Below are positions 51,968 to 62,134 of a stretch of 64,000 bases of DNA, one piece after another. Source of the stretch: Nitzschia sp. DOCU1 (Eukaryota > Bacillariophyta > Bacillariophyceae > Bacillariales > Bacillariaceae); the NCBI GenBank assembly GCA_951394045.1, contig OX595986.1, positions 3,997,534 to 4,061,533 on the forward strand, given 5' to 3'. Both the position numbers and the translations under genes were made by a program. How positions within the stretch are numbered: position 1 is the stretch's first letter; each line of letters begins with the position of its first letter. Below the pieces are notes generated by a model that was given only the letters and a program-made list of their open reading frames with translations, searched no databases and had not been told where the DNA came from.

Positions 51968-52852
51968 TCATCGCACATGTTGGTTGACGTACGCTTCGTC
52001 GTTCACTGCCAACGTGTATGCAGCGTATTGGCATCGCATGGAGTACAGGCCATAGGCAAATGCCAACATCTCATCGTTATACTCTTCGTCAATACAGCGC
52101 TGCTGCATTTGTTCCCAGAGCACAGCGTGGATAGAGTCCTTGCGAGCTTGAATCGCATACTGTGCGGTGGCGTCGCGTAGTCGGTGGCGTTCGAGACCGC
52201 GCACACAGTAGTCCAAGTCCCCGTCGTCTTGGTGGTAGGGCCTTTGTTCGTCCAGCTGACGATCCTTGTTCAGTGTGGTGTGTACAAGGGATTCCTTAGC
52301 ATTCATCCTGTCGATCGAATCTACCACGTCATCATGCATAGCTCCTATTTCATCTAGATTGTACCAAATGGACGACGTGCCATTGGGCAAAGTGCTTTTG
52401 CTTCGAAGTTCCTCTCTGCCTTCGATGAATCGGCACCTCACTTTTGAAGCGAACCGAACAGTAAAGATGGGTTCTAGTGGTGGCAGCGTGGTGTCACCTT
52501 CTTCTTGTGGTGGCGTTGCGCTTTGCGAGGAAGATGGACGACGAGGTGATACTTGCTTCGTCTTGTTTGAAAGACAACTGCTGGTGCCACTGGAAGGACT
52601 TCTTGGGGGTGAGGAGACATCGTCGGTGCCCTTGGTTTCATCGAATTCCTCGAGGACATGGCGGGGAAAGATCACCGCATCGCCCAGTACCACATTCTTC
52701 TTGTTGAAATCATGGGCCATGCCGCCTGCTGGTGCACACTGCTGCAGCTTCTTCTTATTCTTGGTACTAGGAGTGCACCACCCGGTTCTCGCAGTCGTAC
52801 TATTAGTAGTAGATAGAGCCTTATTGGAAGTATTGGTTCTTTGCATTGTCAT
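51968..52852 (-). CDS. Diatom-type unknown protein with RGLE-like segment
   Basis: 294 residues, single exon, start MTMQRTNTSNK. The N-terminal 120 residues are Ser/Thr/Pro-rich and disordered. The C-terminal part has a segment LDYCVRGLERHRLRDATAQ followed by a helix-rich end (AVLWEQMQQRC, EMLAFAYGLYSMRCQYAAY), a pattern of stramenopile proteins of unknown function I associate with RGLE(H)R motifs. No enzyme motif. It lies convergent with TSG101, 67 bp between stop codons, so probably real. Function unknown. Confidence 0.6.
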   Translation of the reverse strand: MTMQRTNTSNKALSTTNSTTARTGWCTPSTKNKKKLQQCAPAGGMAHDFNKKNVVLGDAVIFPRHVLEEFDETKGTDDVSSPPRSPSSGTSSCLSNKTKQVSPRRPSSSQSATPPQEEGDTTLPPLEPIFTVRFASKVRCRFIEGREELRSKSTLPNGTSSIWYNLDEIGAMHDDVVDSIDRMNAKESLVHTTLNKDRQLDEQRPYHQDDGDLDYCVRGLERHRLRDATAQYAIQARKDSIHAVLWEQMQQRCIDEEYNDEMLAFAYGLYSMRCQYAAYTLAVNDEAYVNQHVR

Positions 52853-53713
52853 CTCGTCAAGTGGAAAGTAAACAGCGGCTTTCTATGACTTCCTCGTGTT
52901 TCCTTCTTGCGCACAATCAGAAAAAATGTGAGCTGTTGATCGTTGCTATTGTTAGTATGATATAGGACGGACAATTAGTGCAGTATTATTCCTATTGATC
53001 CGTATTGGGCTTTCTTCGGAAAAACACCTCATTCGTGCACATGGCACATTCAGGCGCTTTCTTTGCCACATGTGGTGAATCCATTACTTAGGTTTCACAG
53101 TTTTTTGCCGCGAATAGACAATAATAAATGAAAGAATAATATCGGGTTTGGAAAATTTGGAGGAAAAAAAAGCGCGAGAGAAATATCAACCGGATTTAAC
53201 AATCACCGTTTTGGCCGAGGGGTCCGCGACCAATTAATTAATGTGCCACGAATGAGATCGGCTTATTAACTTCACCGCTGCAAGAATATATCAGCGCTAA
53301 ATAATTCATTGCACAAGATGAGTTTGGCCGCAACATTCCGTTATCGTTCGATACACAGTCCTACTACGCCGGGAAAACATGAGTGCGGTGCGAACGAGTA
53401 AATCGCCCCCTTCGAGTCTCAGATACCATAGTCAGGTACTAGAGTGAAGCCCTCCCATTTTTCTGAACGAACCGCTGGATGAAATGTGTACAAGGGAGAA
53501 AGGACCGAATGCAGCGACCACGACTGCCGGGGCCGCAGTGGACGCTCACAGATGATCAATTTTCACTATTGTACATGACCCGGAAGTAGAGAAGGAGACG
53601 GAACGGGAACTATATAATTCCACCACATCTATCAAAATTTCCAGTGAGTGACGAATCCTTCTTGCACCGCCAGCAACAACCTCGGTGTATTGTGACCAAT
53701 TGGCGCTGTAGTA
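52853..53713. other. AT-rich intergenic, no gene seen
   Basis: 5' region of the RGLE-like gene and 3' region of the next minus gene. TTAATTAATTAATG-like tract near 53234. No repeat seen. Confidence 0.4.
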
Positions 53714-55876
53714 TCAATTTCCAACATAGGATTGGTAGGCGGACTCAAAAGAACCTTGTCGTAGTGTTTCGTTCAAAAGCTTTCGCTCGTCAAGCACTTT
53801 GATACGATCTTGTCGTGAAGTAGTCCACGAGTAGGTGGAGAAGATATCTTCCTGCTGTTGCTGCTGTTCCCCTTCTGCCGTCATCAACTCGGATACCACA
53901 CTTGCCGCACCGCCCGTCCGACGCTTGATTTCCTTCTGCTGGGCCAGCAAGGAACCAAGATCAGAAGCTTTGAAGCCCATGATGTCTCCCATGCTCCGAT
54001 TAAGTCGAGCACCCTGCTGTTGGGAATTGCTGCCACTAATGGATCGATGAAGAGCGCCACCGGAACCATTTTTCTGTTTGGAACCCCCCTGCAGTAAATC
54101 GTCCATGTGTAAGCTGCCGTCGTCCAGTGTTTCATTGCGCTTTGACGATGACCCAGGTTTGCGGCCTCGTTTGCTTCCGCCATATCCTTCCATGGGAGCA
54201 CTGGATGCCGAATGCAAGTCCAACCCCGACCCCAGGCTGGCATGACCCTTAACTTTAGGTCGGGAATGACTGCTGCTTCCAGTAGCAGCACTCCGTGCGG
54301 TGCGTTGACTGTGGCTAGTTACCGATTCCCCATCGCCGCCACCTTTCTTGAGTCGTCTCCTCAGCGGTTTCTTGGCTGATGACGACGACGATCCGCCAAC
54401 GGTAGGCACGGCACCGACACTTCTGGAGCCCGACATTTTATTGGGTTTGGATGAGGACTTGGAAGATGTGTTGAGAAATGCTGCCAGTGAAGATATTCCA
54501 CCAGCATCTTGAGATCGCGTCCGAATCACTTTTCGTTGTGGCGCCGAACGACCTGGAGGGGACATTAACTCGGGCCCCACACTCCTGGTATCTCTTGGAC
54601 CTCGACCGCGGGCTCGAGGAGATAAATCATCCAACATGGAAAGTCCCGCCAGACTAGTACTAGCACCTCCACCACCACCCAAACTATTACTACCAGATGT
54701 AGTCTTTTTGCGCACTCGAGTAGACGTACTGGAAACGGTCGTAGGTGCCCCATCACCACCATCTCCAGAAGAAGAATCCCGTTTGGCATCTCCCGTAGTA
54801 CTACTAGCCGCGTTGTTGTTCTGGCTGTTGGCTGATGATATAGCTTGAGCCAGACGAGCGCTACTTGCAGGCTTTTTTCGGGCTCCTTTGCTTCGACTCC
54901 TACTGCGACTGCTACCTTCTGGTTTCTTTTTATTGGAACTTCGTCCCCTTTCTCCGCTACTGCCACCACCACCACCACTACCAGCTGAAGTCGCACTGTT
55001 ACTAGTAGTACTCGTAGCAGTAGTAGTGGACGCTGGATTGCTGTTGCCACCGACGCTGCTCTTTCTGACTGGAGATAAAGGGCGGGCATCATTACTCGAA
55101 AATGATCGTGCCGGAGTGCTGCGCTTGGTAGAACGTAGCGATCGAGACGAGGATGGTGCATCGGAGGTGTCGGCGGTAGCGGTAGCCATGACACTCTCGG
55201 CCATGTGTCCAATGGAATCATTGGATCGTGTCTGGCGAGGGGGTCTCCGTCGACTATGCGACGAGGACTGTTGCTGATTTCCTTCGAAGGAATTGCTTTC
55301 CATAATTAAGGAATCTGGTAAGGTTCGTCGTCCAGTTCCTCCTAAACTGCGGGAAGATGTGGACGGCGTTGCTGGTGTGGGTGGTAGTCCCGACGATGAT
55401 CCTGATCCCCCACCTACCCGTGCCGTTCGTAATCGATCGCGAGCTCGACTCAAACTCGCACTGTCCCCGTCCGACTCTGAAGTTTTGGTCCGCCGTACCG
55501 ACGAAGGGATACGACTGACCATGTTTGCTGCTCCTGTCGTATTGTCCACGTGTTCTGTGTTGGCTTCCACCAATTCATCAATATCGTCCAGTGATCCAAT
55601 CGATGTTCGCGAGTGCAGCGAAGAATTTGAACTACTCCTACTATTATTGCGATGACGGTTGACACGTCGGGAAGACGTTCGTTCGGAAGCACCAGTATCT
55701 GTCAGCGTCGAAGTGGTGTCTTCAACATTAGACTTGGTTCGTCTGGCAGAGGAAGAAGAAGAAGACGGCGAGGATCGAACCCTCATCGATCTGGGTTTCT
55801 GCGGTGATGAATCCAAATCATCGTCAGGGGACGTATTCAGCGCCGACATGGACTGGGGCTTGCGAGAACTGGACAT
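53714..55876 (-). CDS. Large disordered Ser/Arg-rich protein, unknown function
   Basis: 720 residues, single exon, start MSSSRKPQSMSALNTSPDDD. Over 60% is low-complexity: Ser runs (SSSSSS), Gly/Ala stretches and Arg-Arg-Thr-Lys sites such as RRTKTSESD and RSTKRSTPAR, typical of phosphorylated scaffolds. A more ordered C-terminal part may bind something: ASDLGSLLAQQKEIKRRTGGA, SVVSELMTAEG, then SRQDRIKVLDERKLLNETLR and a Tyr-rich end (FESAYQSYVGN). No catalytic motif. Single-nucleotide and amino acid repeats make it a candidate for fast evolution. A tubulin- or silica-linked role cannot be judged. Note similar composition in the 920-residue protein at 58566. Confidence 0.65.
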   Translation of the reverse strand: MSSSRKPQSMSALNTSPDDDLDSSPQKPRSMRVRSSPSSSSSSARRTKSNVEDTTSTLTDTGASERTSSRRVNRHRNNSRSSSNSSLHSRTSIGSLDDIDELVEANTEHVDNTTGAANMVSRIPSSVRRTKTSESDGDSASLSRARDRLRTARVGGGSGSSSGLPPTPATPSTSSRSLGGTGRRTLPDSLIMESNSFEGNQQQSSSHSRRRPPRQTRSNDSIGHMAESVMATATADTSDAPSSSRSLRSTKRSTPARSFSSNDARPLSPVRKSSVGGNSNPASTTTATSTTSNSATSAGSGGGGGSSGERGRSSNKKKPEGSSRSRSRSKGARKKPASSARLAQAISSANSQNNNAASSTTGDAKRDSSSGDGGDGAPTTVSSTSTRVRKKTTSGSNSLGGGGGASTSLAGLSMLDDLSPRARGRGPRDTRSVGPELMSPPGRSAPQRKVIRTRSQDAGGISSLAAFLNTSSKSSSKPNKMSGSRSVGAVPTVGGSSSSSAKKPLRRRLKKGGGDGESVTSHSQRTARSAATGSSSHSRPKVKGHASLGSGLDLHSASSAPMEGYGGSKRGRKPGSSSKRNETLDDGSLHMDDLLQGGSKQKNGSGGALHRSISGSNSQQQGARLNRSMGDIMGFKASDLGSLLAQQKEIKRRTGGAASVVSELMTAEGEQQQQQEDIFSTYSWTTSRQDRIKVLDERKLLNETLRQGSFESAYQSYVGN

Positions 55877-56303
55877 TCTTCTTCTTCTTCTTGTTCGTCT
55901 CTTTCAAGCGTATCTCATCAAGACGGCTGGATACTACAGTATAACCAGACAGACAAAACGTTCACCGCCGTCGCCACCATACACTCAATCTCTCGCGTCG
56001 TCATGGTCGCAGGAGGAGAACGGAGGCAGATGCGAGCGAGCGTATGCACGCTTTTGTTTCTAACGGCGTCACGCAATAATGACCCACAGCACAGACAGAC
56101 AGACTGTTTGGATCCAATAAGTCAAACATTGACTCAAACGATGCGTCTGGCAGGGTAACGTACGTTACGCGAGATTCGAATTCGAAATCCACTGTTTGGA
56201 TTTCTTGCATCACCTCATTTTGGATGCGAGAAGGTTGTTGCTGTGATCACATCTGGCGGCTATTACTACTTGTTGACACCGTTGTAGAAAACAAGTGGCA
56301 AAA
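55877..56303. promoter_or_regulatory. Divergent intergenic region
   Basis: Between the Ser/Arg-rich protein (left) and the W-acidic protein (right). No frame or repeat stands out. Confidence 0.35.
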
Positions 56304-58505
56304 ATGAACGACGGCTGGGACGATGATGATGATCTCGACCTGGATCTTACGCTCGACAATGACGTTAACAATGACCTGACGGTGACACCGCCAGCCGAAC
56401 AACAAAAGCCACTGGCAACTGGTGGCGGCTGGGAGGAAGATGAAGATTTATTTGGTGAGGTCGATGATGATGAACAACAGCAAGCATTCGTACCCACCAC
56501 CGCGGCTCCAGCAGCAGCCGATGCTTCCACTGGTGCAGGTGGTGGCGGCTGGGAAGAAGATGAAGATTTGTTTGGAGAAGAAGACGAGGACGACAATGTG
56601 GAAAATCTGCAAGCCCCCACCCCGTCACCATCACCCCCGTCCAGGGACTTGTTGCAAGAGTTAAAAGACTACGTGAACTCGCTGAGTCGCATGGAATCTT
56701 CCATCAATGCCGTGCTGGAATATGAATACAATACTCCCGAAAAGGCACATGAACTGGTGCAGTACTACCAGGCTCGGCCTGGTTTGGCCGAGTATACTCG
56801 CACGAGAGAAGTACCCCGAATGAACTATCAAGTCGTCCTGCCGGCGGGGAACGTGGAAACCAACAAGCAAACGATTGCCCAACAACACCTTCCCGATCAT
56901 TCGTTGCTAGCGCGCAGTGCCAATCAATCCTTATTGGCCGATTTGCTTCATGTATTGACGGGCCCCGATTTGGTGGTTCGGCCCCAATTTCTGGCGATTT
57001 GTGTCGCACAAATGTGTCAATTTCGATTGCACATTGGAGATGAAGGACGAGGCATGGTTCAAGTTAATTGCATGCTTCAACTTTCTCTTCCTACGGACGG
57101 ACCTCGTCTCCAAATTGCGACACTTCGAACGACCATTGTCTTCTCGCCACTACAACCCATGATCAAGTTTCGAGTGGACAAGATTGTGCCAATGCTCAAA
57201 GAGAAAGATTATGACAAAAAGTTACCAGCAGTTGTTGACTTTTTGGAAATGATGGAGGATAGCCATCAATTATTGCCGGGTCATGAAGATTTGGAGTTGC
57301 AAAATGCACCAGCCGATATTTTCCGGGACGTGTTTTTGGAACAATCGCAACAGATCCTAGGACAATCCAAAGCAGGAATGAAATCCGCTCTAAAGGATAT
57401 GGAATCTGTCATTGGATTAAAATCCAAATTCAAGGCTCTGTCCAAATTCTTGCCAGATACCAGTGTGTTATTGGCAGCCGAAGAACTGGCGAGGGCATTG
57501 GCTGCCGAACGAGAAAAACAGCAGCAACTGGCAGCACGAGTACCACCGCCACCTCCTCCGCGACCAGTGGTCCATCAGGAGCCCATGGCAGCAGTATCAC
57601 GGCCTCCACCGCCGCGGCCGCCAGGACCACAAGGAGTACCACAGGCGCCACTCTCCAACGAAGGTTCACGTCCCAAGTCCATTTTGGGTGGTTTGGTGAG
57701 TTCTGGATGGAGTGCCCTCGCAAAGAGCGTAGCCATTCCAGACGAGGATCCGGCCATTTACGGTGAGGCACCTCCTCCCCAACAACAACAACCCATGCTG
57801 TATCGAAAACCAGAACCACCGACACCAGCAGAAGAACCGCCCAAGTTGTATCATCGTCCCGAGCCGCCGCCGAAGCCCGCTGCTCTGTTATATCGCCAAG
57901 AGTCGCCGCCACCAATGGCGGTACCGCCCTCCCATCCAAAACCGCCTCCGCCAGCCATGCAAAATGTCACTCCACTTCTTGTACCACCCAAGATGCACGA
58001 GACTGTGCCTGAAACGCCAGTAGCTCCCATCTCTCCTACGAAAGGGGATGAATTGGAATCAGACGAGAATAATTTTGGCGACGGGTGGGACGACGACCTC
58101 GATGATCTCGAAGGCGATGATGATAATGATAATGGAAACGACAACGTCGAAGAAGGAGACGCCCAGTCTGAGGGTGCTACAAGTCAAGAAGAAGCGATTG
58201 AACAAGACAAAGGTGAAGAGAACGAGGGGTATAGTAGCCCACTTCACACACCAACGATGTTTCCTCCAGCGGTTGCCACTCCTTCATTGCCACCAATGGA
58301 AACGGCCATGGCTGTTCCTACTCCTCCAATCACTGAAGTAGCACCGGCAACGACGTTGCAACAGCCTTTGGCGACACGAGCCCATGGTCCACCCAAACGG
58401 CAGCTCGTTGCCAACATTCCGTACAATGCCCAAGATGATATCATCCCTACTCGCAAGCGTTGGGTAAATCCACGGCCCAATCGATCGTATCTTTCAAGTT
58501 TGTAA
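56304..58505 (+). CDS. Unknown protein with four tryptophan-acidic motifs
   Basis: 733 residues, single exon, start MNDGWDDDDDLDLDL (an open frame begins at a GTG just upstream). Three Trp in acidic runs are seen at the N-terminal end (NDGWDDDDDLDLDL, GGGWEEDEDLFGE and GGGGWEEDEDLFGEED) and one near the C-terminus (GDGWDDDLDDLEGD). Between them lies a folded domain of ~270 residues (LLQELKDYVNSLSRMESSIN ... RVDKIVPMLKEKDYD) containing alternating helix and strand, unknown to me. The middle is Pro-rich (PPPPPPRP, PPPPRPPGP). Trp in acidic contexts is used by coat and AP adaptor binders, so a trafficking accessory role is a reasonable guess. Family not recognised. Confidence 0.65.
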   Translation: MNDGWDDDDDLDLDLTLDNDVNNDLTVTPPAEQQKPLATGGGWEEDEDLFGEVDDDEQQQAFVPTTAAPAAADASTGAGGGGWEEDEDLFGEEDEDDNVENLQAPTPSPSPPSRDLLQELKDYVNSLSRMESSINAVLEYEYNTPEKAHELVQYYQARPGLAEYTRTREVPRMNYQVVLPAGNVETNKQTIAQQHLPDHSLLARSANQSLLADLLHVLTGPDLVVRPQFLAICVAQMCQFRLHIGDEGRGMVQVNCMLQLSLPTDGPRLQIATLRTTIVFSPLQPMIKFRVDKIVPMLKEKDYDKKLPAVVDFLEMMEDSHQLLPGHEDLELQNAPADIFRDVFLEQSQQILGQSKAGMKSALKDMESVIGLKSKFKALSKFLPDTSVLLAAEELARALAAEREKQQQLAARVPPPPPPRPVVHQEPMAAVSRPPPPRPPGPQGVPQAPLSNEGSRPKSILGGLVSSGWSALAKSVAIPDEDPAIYGEAPPPQQQQPMLYRKPEPPTPAEEPPKLYHRPEPPPKPAALLYRQESPPPMAVPPSHPKPPPPAMQNVTPLLVPPKMHETVPETPVAPISPTKGDELESDENNFGDGWDDDLDDLEGDDDNDNGNDNVEEGDAQSEGATSQEEAIEQDKGEENEGYSSPLHTPTMFPPAVATPSLPPMETAMAVPTPPITEVAPATTLQQPLATRAHGPPKRQLVANIPYNAQDDIIPTRKRWVNPRPNRSYLSSL

Positions 58506-58565
58506 ACGACTTGATTTCAAATAAAACGATCAAAAGTTGAGCAAAACTAAACGAATACCTTAATA

Positions 58566-61328
58566 CTACTTTTCGCCCGCGTCTTCTTCTTCTTCATCAT
58601 CCGCAAGGGCGACTGCGCCCTTCCACGAGGCTACGCGCTTGAACAAGCTGAGTCTCGATTTTCTTTGTTTGTTCTTCTTTGGGCTATCTCCGGGAGATTT
58701 ATGTACCTGACCCACGCCATAGATTCGTCCACTCAAATCCCCTTCAGGAGCAGGAGCAGGAGCAACAGCAACTGTAATTTCCTGCACGCTCTCGGTCGGT
58801 GGCAGCGGTCTATGTTGTGAATCACTATCGATGCCCGGGGCTGTTGGTGGAGGCTCTGATGAGCCACTACTACTGGGAGCAGCATCCACAGCAGGAGCTG
58901 TAGCGACAACAGTGGTCATGGGCGACTTGAGATCAGCAACATCCGCCACTTCTGCTTCCACAATCACTCCTTGCTCGCCAGGATTGAGCTGCAGAAATGC
59001 TTTCGTGTGTCCGTGTCCTTCTGCGTGCTTACGTACGTGCACTTGCGGAGAAATCAAGTCCTTGCCATTCTCCTTCTGCCAACGTTGGAAACTAGAAGCA
59101 TCCGAAGAGCTCGCCAACGAAAGGTCTTCGGAGCTCCCACCGAGGTGCGTGCTTTCAATCATTGCCAACAGGTCGTCACCTTCGCCAGAAGGACGTCGCA
59201 GGACAGTGCGAAATTCGCCCTTGCCAGGACTCGCTTTCCCGGCGAGTAACTCTTCAGCCGTAAGGGGCAGGTTTTCTGCTTGCGCGGCGGAAAAGTTGTC
59301 TACACTTCGCTGTGGCAACTGAGGAGCCATCTTCAGCTCACCATGACCGCTGTCGTCATCGTCAGATCCTTCGGTTCGTCGTTGTGGTAACCTTGGGGTC
59401 TCATGGTGGCTCATTCGTTCTGATTGAAAGAGAGATCTTGTGGACACGGTATTGTCACCACGAGTTCGTTGGGTCGTCGAAAAGTTCGTCGTAATTGTGG
59501 ACGCGCCAAGAGTGTAGTCATCGCCGTCTGGCGGCGGTGAGGGGTCTCGATGGCTTTCAACATGATGAGTAAGAGATTTATTCGGGCGCCGCTTTGACGG
59601 AGGAGTGTTCTTGGAATGATGGTGCCGGAGAGCTTGCAAGCTTTGATTCTGCTGGTACGACCGACCGGACATAATCGAAGTCGAGTTGGGCGTCGATGTC
59701 AAGGAGGATGACATTGGGGATCGTACGATTCCGTCGCTGCCCATCGAGGTGGGTACCATGTCCGGAATTTTTTTGTGTCGCCGGGAATGTAAAGCGTCGC
59801 GCTCTTTGCGTGGGCGGCTGGCGCTCTGGCGATGCGATGATCGCCCAGTGCTATTGCTACCTTTCTTGTCATCGCGACCCGTTGAAGGACGGGATGAAGG
59901 GGGGTCTCTTTTCTTCCGTCTCGACGACTTTCTCCTTGAACCAGTTTCTAATGGAATACTCTCATCCTCCGGAACGGATGATGGGTGCGAATCGCCTTCA
60001 TTTTCGCCGTCCTTGGCGACTGAGTCAGCATCCAAATTCGGGACTGCTTCTATTGCTTTCATTTTCCTGCCGCCGCTGCGCTTCGTGGTTGCTGGTGTCT
60101 TGGCGTCGTTTAGTTCCTCAACTTCATCATCGTCTTCGTCGATACCTTCTTCGGGTGTTAAAGCGTGTTCGTCTTGGTCGTTCATGAACAAATCGGAATT
60201 TCCCAGCTCGCCCTCATCCGACTCCAAATCTTCAGCATCATGGTCGCTTAGTAAAGACACATCGGCACTTACGGACCGCTGGACCGGAGGAAGCTGTCTA
60301 TCTAGTTGCCCTCCACCTTTCCACATGTCGTTATTATTGAAAGCGGGCGCAAACCGGTCACCAGCTGTATCCGATTGCTGTTCAGAACCTTCTGCTGAGC
60401 TGGGGTCCAACGGAAGACTGTTTCGCCTACGGCTTCTGGCGACGACAAGTGAGTGTTCGTCTGGGTCATCGATGATATCATCATCTTCTTCAAGAAGGTC
60501 TGAGTCATCGGGTCTTAAATCGCTACTCTGCTCGTCGTTCTCAATAGCGGGTACCATGACCATTTTTTCCTCCGCGTGGCCACCCGGTGTGTCTTCCATG
60601 ATATTCCACTGTTTCCCTCCTCTCTCACCTCCCAATGGTTCTCGTACGATCGAGTCGTCAACTAAGGGAGGAATATCGTCAAAATCGTCGGCAGCCGCAG
60701 GGACGACCAATTTTTCTTTTGTACTCTGCGGCGAGCTGGCTTCACGACCAGGGGAAGCGCTCAGCCCTCCGACACCTTCCGATGTAGGTTTGGAAGAGGG
60801 CTTCTTTGGAATCTTTGGCGACTTGCCTTGATGACTCTTTCGTACTTTTTCTTTTGGTGACTTTATTCTGTTTGGGGACGAGCCAGAATGTTTCGACACT
60901 GTAGCCTTTGGTGAGCCGATTTTTTGTGACTTTTGGTCCAAATCCTCTTTTCTGACAGCGGGTGATCTGGAGCGAGATTTGATGGATCTCATCGAGCTGG
61001 GGCGTGCGGAATCTGGCGATTTACTATCATTTCTGGAGCTCTGTCGCCGTTGTTGTTGCTGTCGCAAATTAGTCAATCTGGAGGCGGATAAGCTTTTCTG
61101 TATTCTTGGTCGCGGAGGAGCAGCTTTCAGAGGGACTTTAATCTCCACATCAAAATCAACAACATCCTGACGATCCTTGACGAAATTTCCAAACAAAGAG
61201 TCGTCAGAGGAACTTCCTTTGGGTTGCAGGCCTTTTGCTGGTCGGTGTTGCTCTATTTCTGGTCTCTTTGCGAAAGCGTCCAGACTCATCGAACGGCTAG
61301 GTCGCCGTGGTTGCCGTCGCATTTCCAT
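58566..61328 (-). CDS. Large disordered basic/acidic protein, unknown function
   Basis: 920 residues, single exon, start MEMRRQPRRPSRSMSLDAF. N-terminus Arg/Pro/Ser-rich with RSMSLDAFAKRPE and SDDSLFGNF. Middle alternates acidic (EEDDDIIDDPDEHSLVV, DQDEHALTPEEGIDEDDDE) and basic/Ser stretches. The C-terminal part has KMAPQLPQRSVDNFSAAQAE and ends basic then acidic (DDEEEEDAGEK). Likely a cytoskeletal or signalling scaffold (inference). No fold recognised. Shares Ser/Arg character with the 53714 gene; no extended alignment was made. Left neighbour is the W-acidic protein, convergent. Confidence 0.62.
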   Translation of the reverse strand: MEMRRQPRRPSRSMSLDAFAKRPEIEQHRPAKGLQPKGSSSDDSLFGNFVKDRQDVVDFDVEIKVPLKAAPPRPRIQKSLSASRLTNLRQQQQRRQSSRNDSKSPDSARPSSMRSIKSRSRSPAVRKEDLDQKSQKIGSPKATVSKHSGSSPNRIKSPKEKVRKSHQGKSPKIPKKPSSKPTSEGVGGLSASPGREASSPQSTKEKLVVPAAADDFDDIPPLVDDSIVREPLGGERGGKQWNIMEDTPGGHAEEKMVMVPAIENDEQSSDLRPDDSDLLEEDDDIIDDPDEHSLVVARSRRRNSLPLDPSSAEGSEQQSDTAGDRFAPAFNNNDMWKGGGQLDRQLPPVQRSVSADVSLLSDHDAEDLESDEGELGNSDLFMNDQDEHALTPEEGIDEDDDEVEELNDAKTPATTKRSGGRKMKAIEAVPNLDADSVAKDGENEGDSHPSSVPEDESIPLETGSRRKSSRRKKRDPPSSRPSTGRDDKKGSNSTGRSSHRQSASRPRKERDALHSRRHKKIPDMVPTSMGSDGIVRSPMSSSLTSTPNSTSIMSGRSYQQNQSLQALRHHHSKNTPPSKRRPNKSLTHHVESHRDPSPPPDGDDYTLGASTITTNFSTTQRTRGDNTVSTRSLFQSERMSHHETPRLPQRRTEGSDDDDSGHGELKMAPQLPQRSVDNFSAAQAENLPLTAEELLAGKASPGKGEFRTVLRRPSGEGDDLLAMIESTHLGGSSEDLSLASSSDASSFQRWQKENGKDLISPQVHVRKHAEGHGHTKAFLQLNPGEQGVIVEAEVADVADLKSPMTTVVATAPAVDAAPSSSGSSEPPPTAPGIDSDSQHRPLPPTESVQEITVAVAPAPAPEGDLSGRIYGVGQVHKSPGDSPKKNKQRKSRLSLFKRVASWKGAVALADDEEEEDAGEK

Positions 61329-62134
61329 TTGTAGGGGAGATGCCTGCTTTCGCAGTACCGTAGCAGCGGTTTACTCAAACGCCTTCCTCTCTACAATCAG
61401 TTTCTGTGACTCTAGCCATTCAAGTATTGACTAGTAGTGTATTGATTCGATTTTAGTTCTCTGTGGGATACCGCCACCTGCTCTCCCCGGATGCTATTTA
61501 TCCAGCGATACCAGATTGTTGTTTCGTTGCTCTAGCTACCGTAGTTGTGAAGAGACCAGGACGGCAGCAACACCAAGGTCCCCCGAGAGAAAATCTTCCC
61601 CACATACCACCATCTCATCGATCAAAGCCTTGGTGTTTGTTAGGTAGTGCGTACGTCGTACGCGCGCTCTTGGGACAAAAGGGTCATCCTGTACGCGGGA
61701 ATCATGAAGTCATCATAAATATGCTGTTAAAACAGGCAGGTTGAAGTAGTGACAGCCACGAATTCGTACATAGAGAAACAATTGATTCATTATTTATCGT
61801 TCCTTGCTGCATGTCCCTCTTTTCCATGACTATTTCATGATTGTCCCCTCCTTATCACGATTCAAGAACAACGCGAGATTTCGAAGTAGGGGGGGGGGGG
61901 GGGGGCAATAGTAATAAAGGACGATAATTTCCCTCCGCACTTCTTCCGGCCGCCGCCGCGCACGCCTGCGACGGAATAGGAAGCCCTCGTCGCCATCTTG
62001 ACTTTGCCAATGATGCTGTGGTCATCGGTGCTAACTTCTTGACGGCCTCTACTAGTAAGGCGAAAGAGCTTTACTCTACAGGGTCTTACTTTATCCAATA
62101 AAGCGTTGCACGATGATCGATTGTGACCAACAAA
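61329..62134. promoter_or_regulatory. Divergent intergenic region with a G homopolymer
   Basis: Contains a run of 17 G at 61889-61905 upstream of the GT15-like gene. No other repeat. Holds the promoters of both flanking genes. Confidence 0.5.

Noticed and set aside
54565..55221. 218-codon minus frame overlapping the disordered Ser-rich gene
   Set aside because: Shifted frame through Ser repeats; low-complexity Val/Leu runs are the shifted reading of the same codons.
59686..60831. 381-codon plus frame opposite the 920-residue gene
   Set aside because: Ser-rich shadow of the minus-strand gene; no start context or motif.
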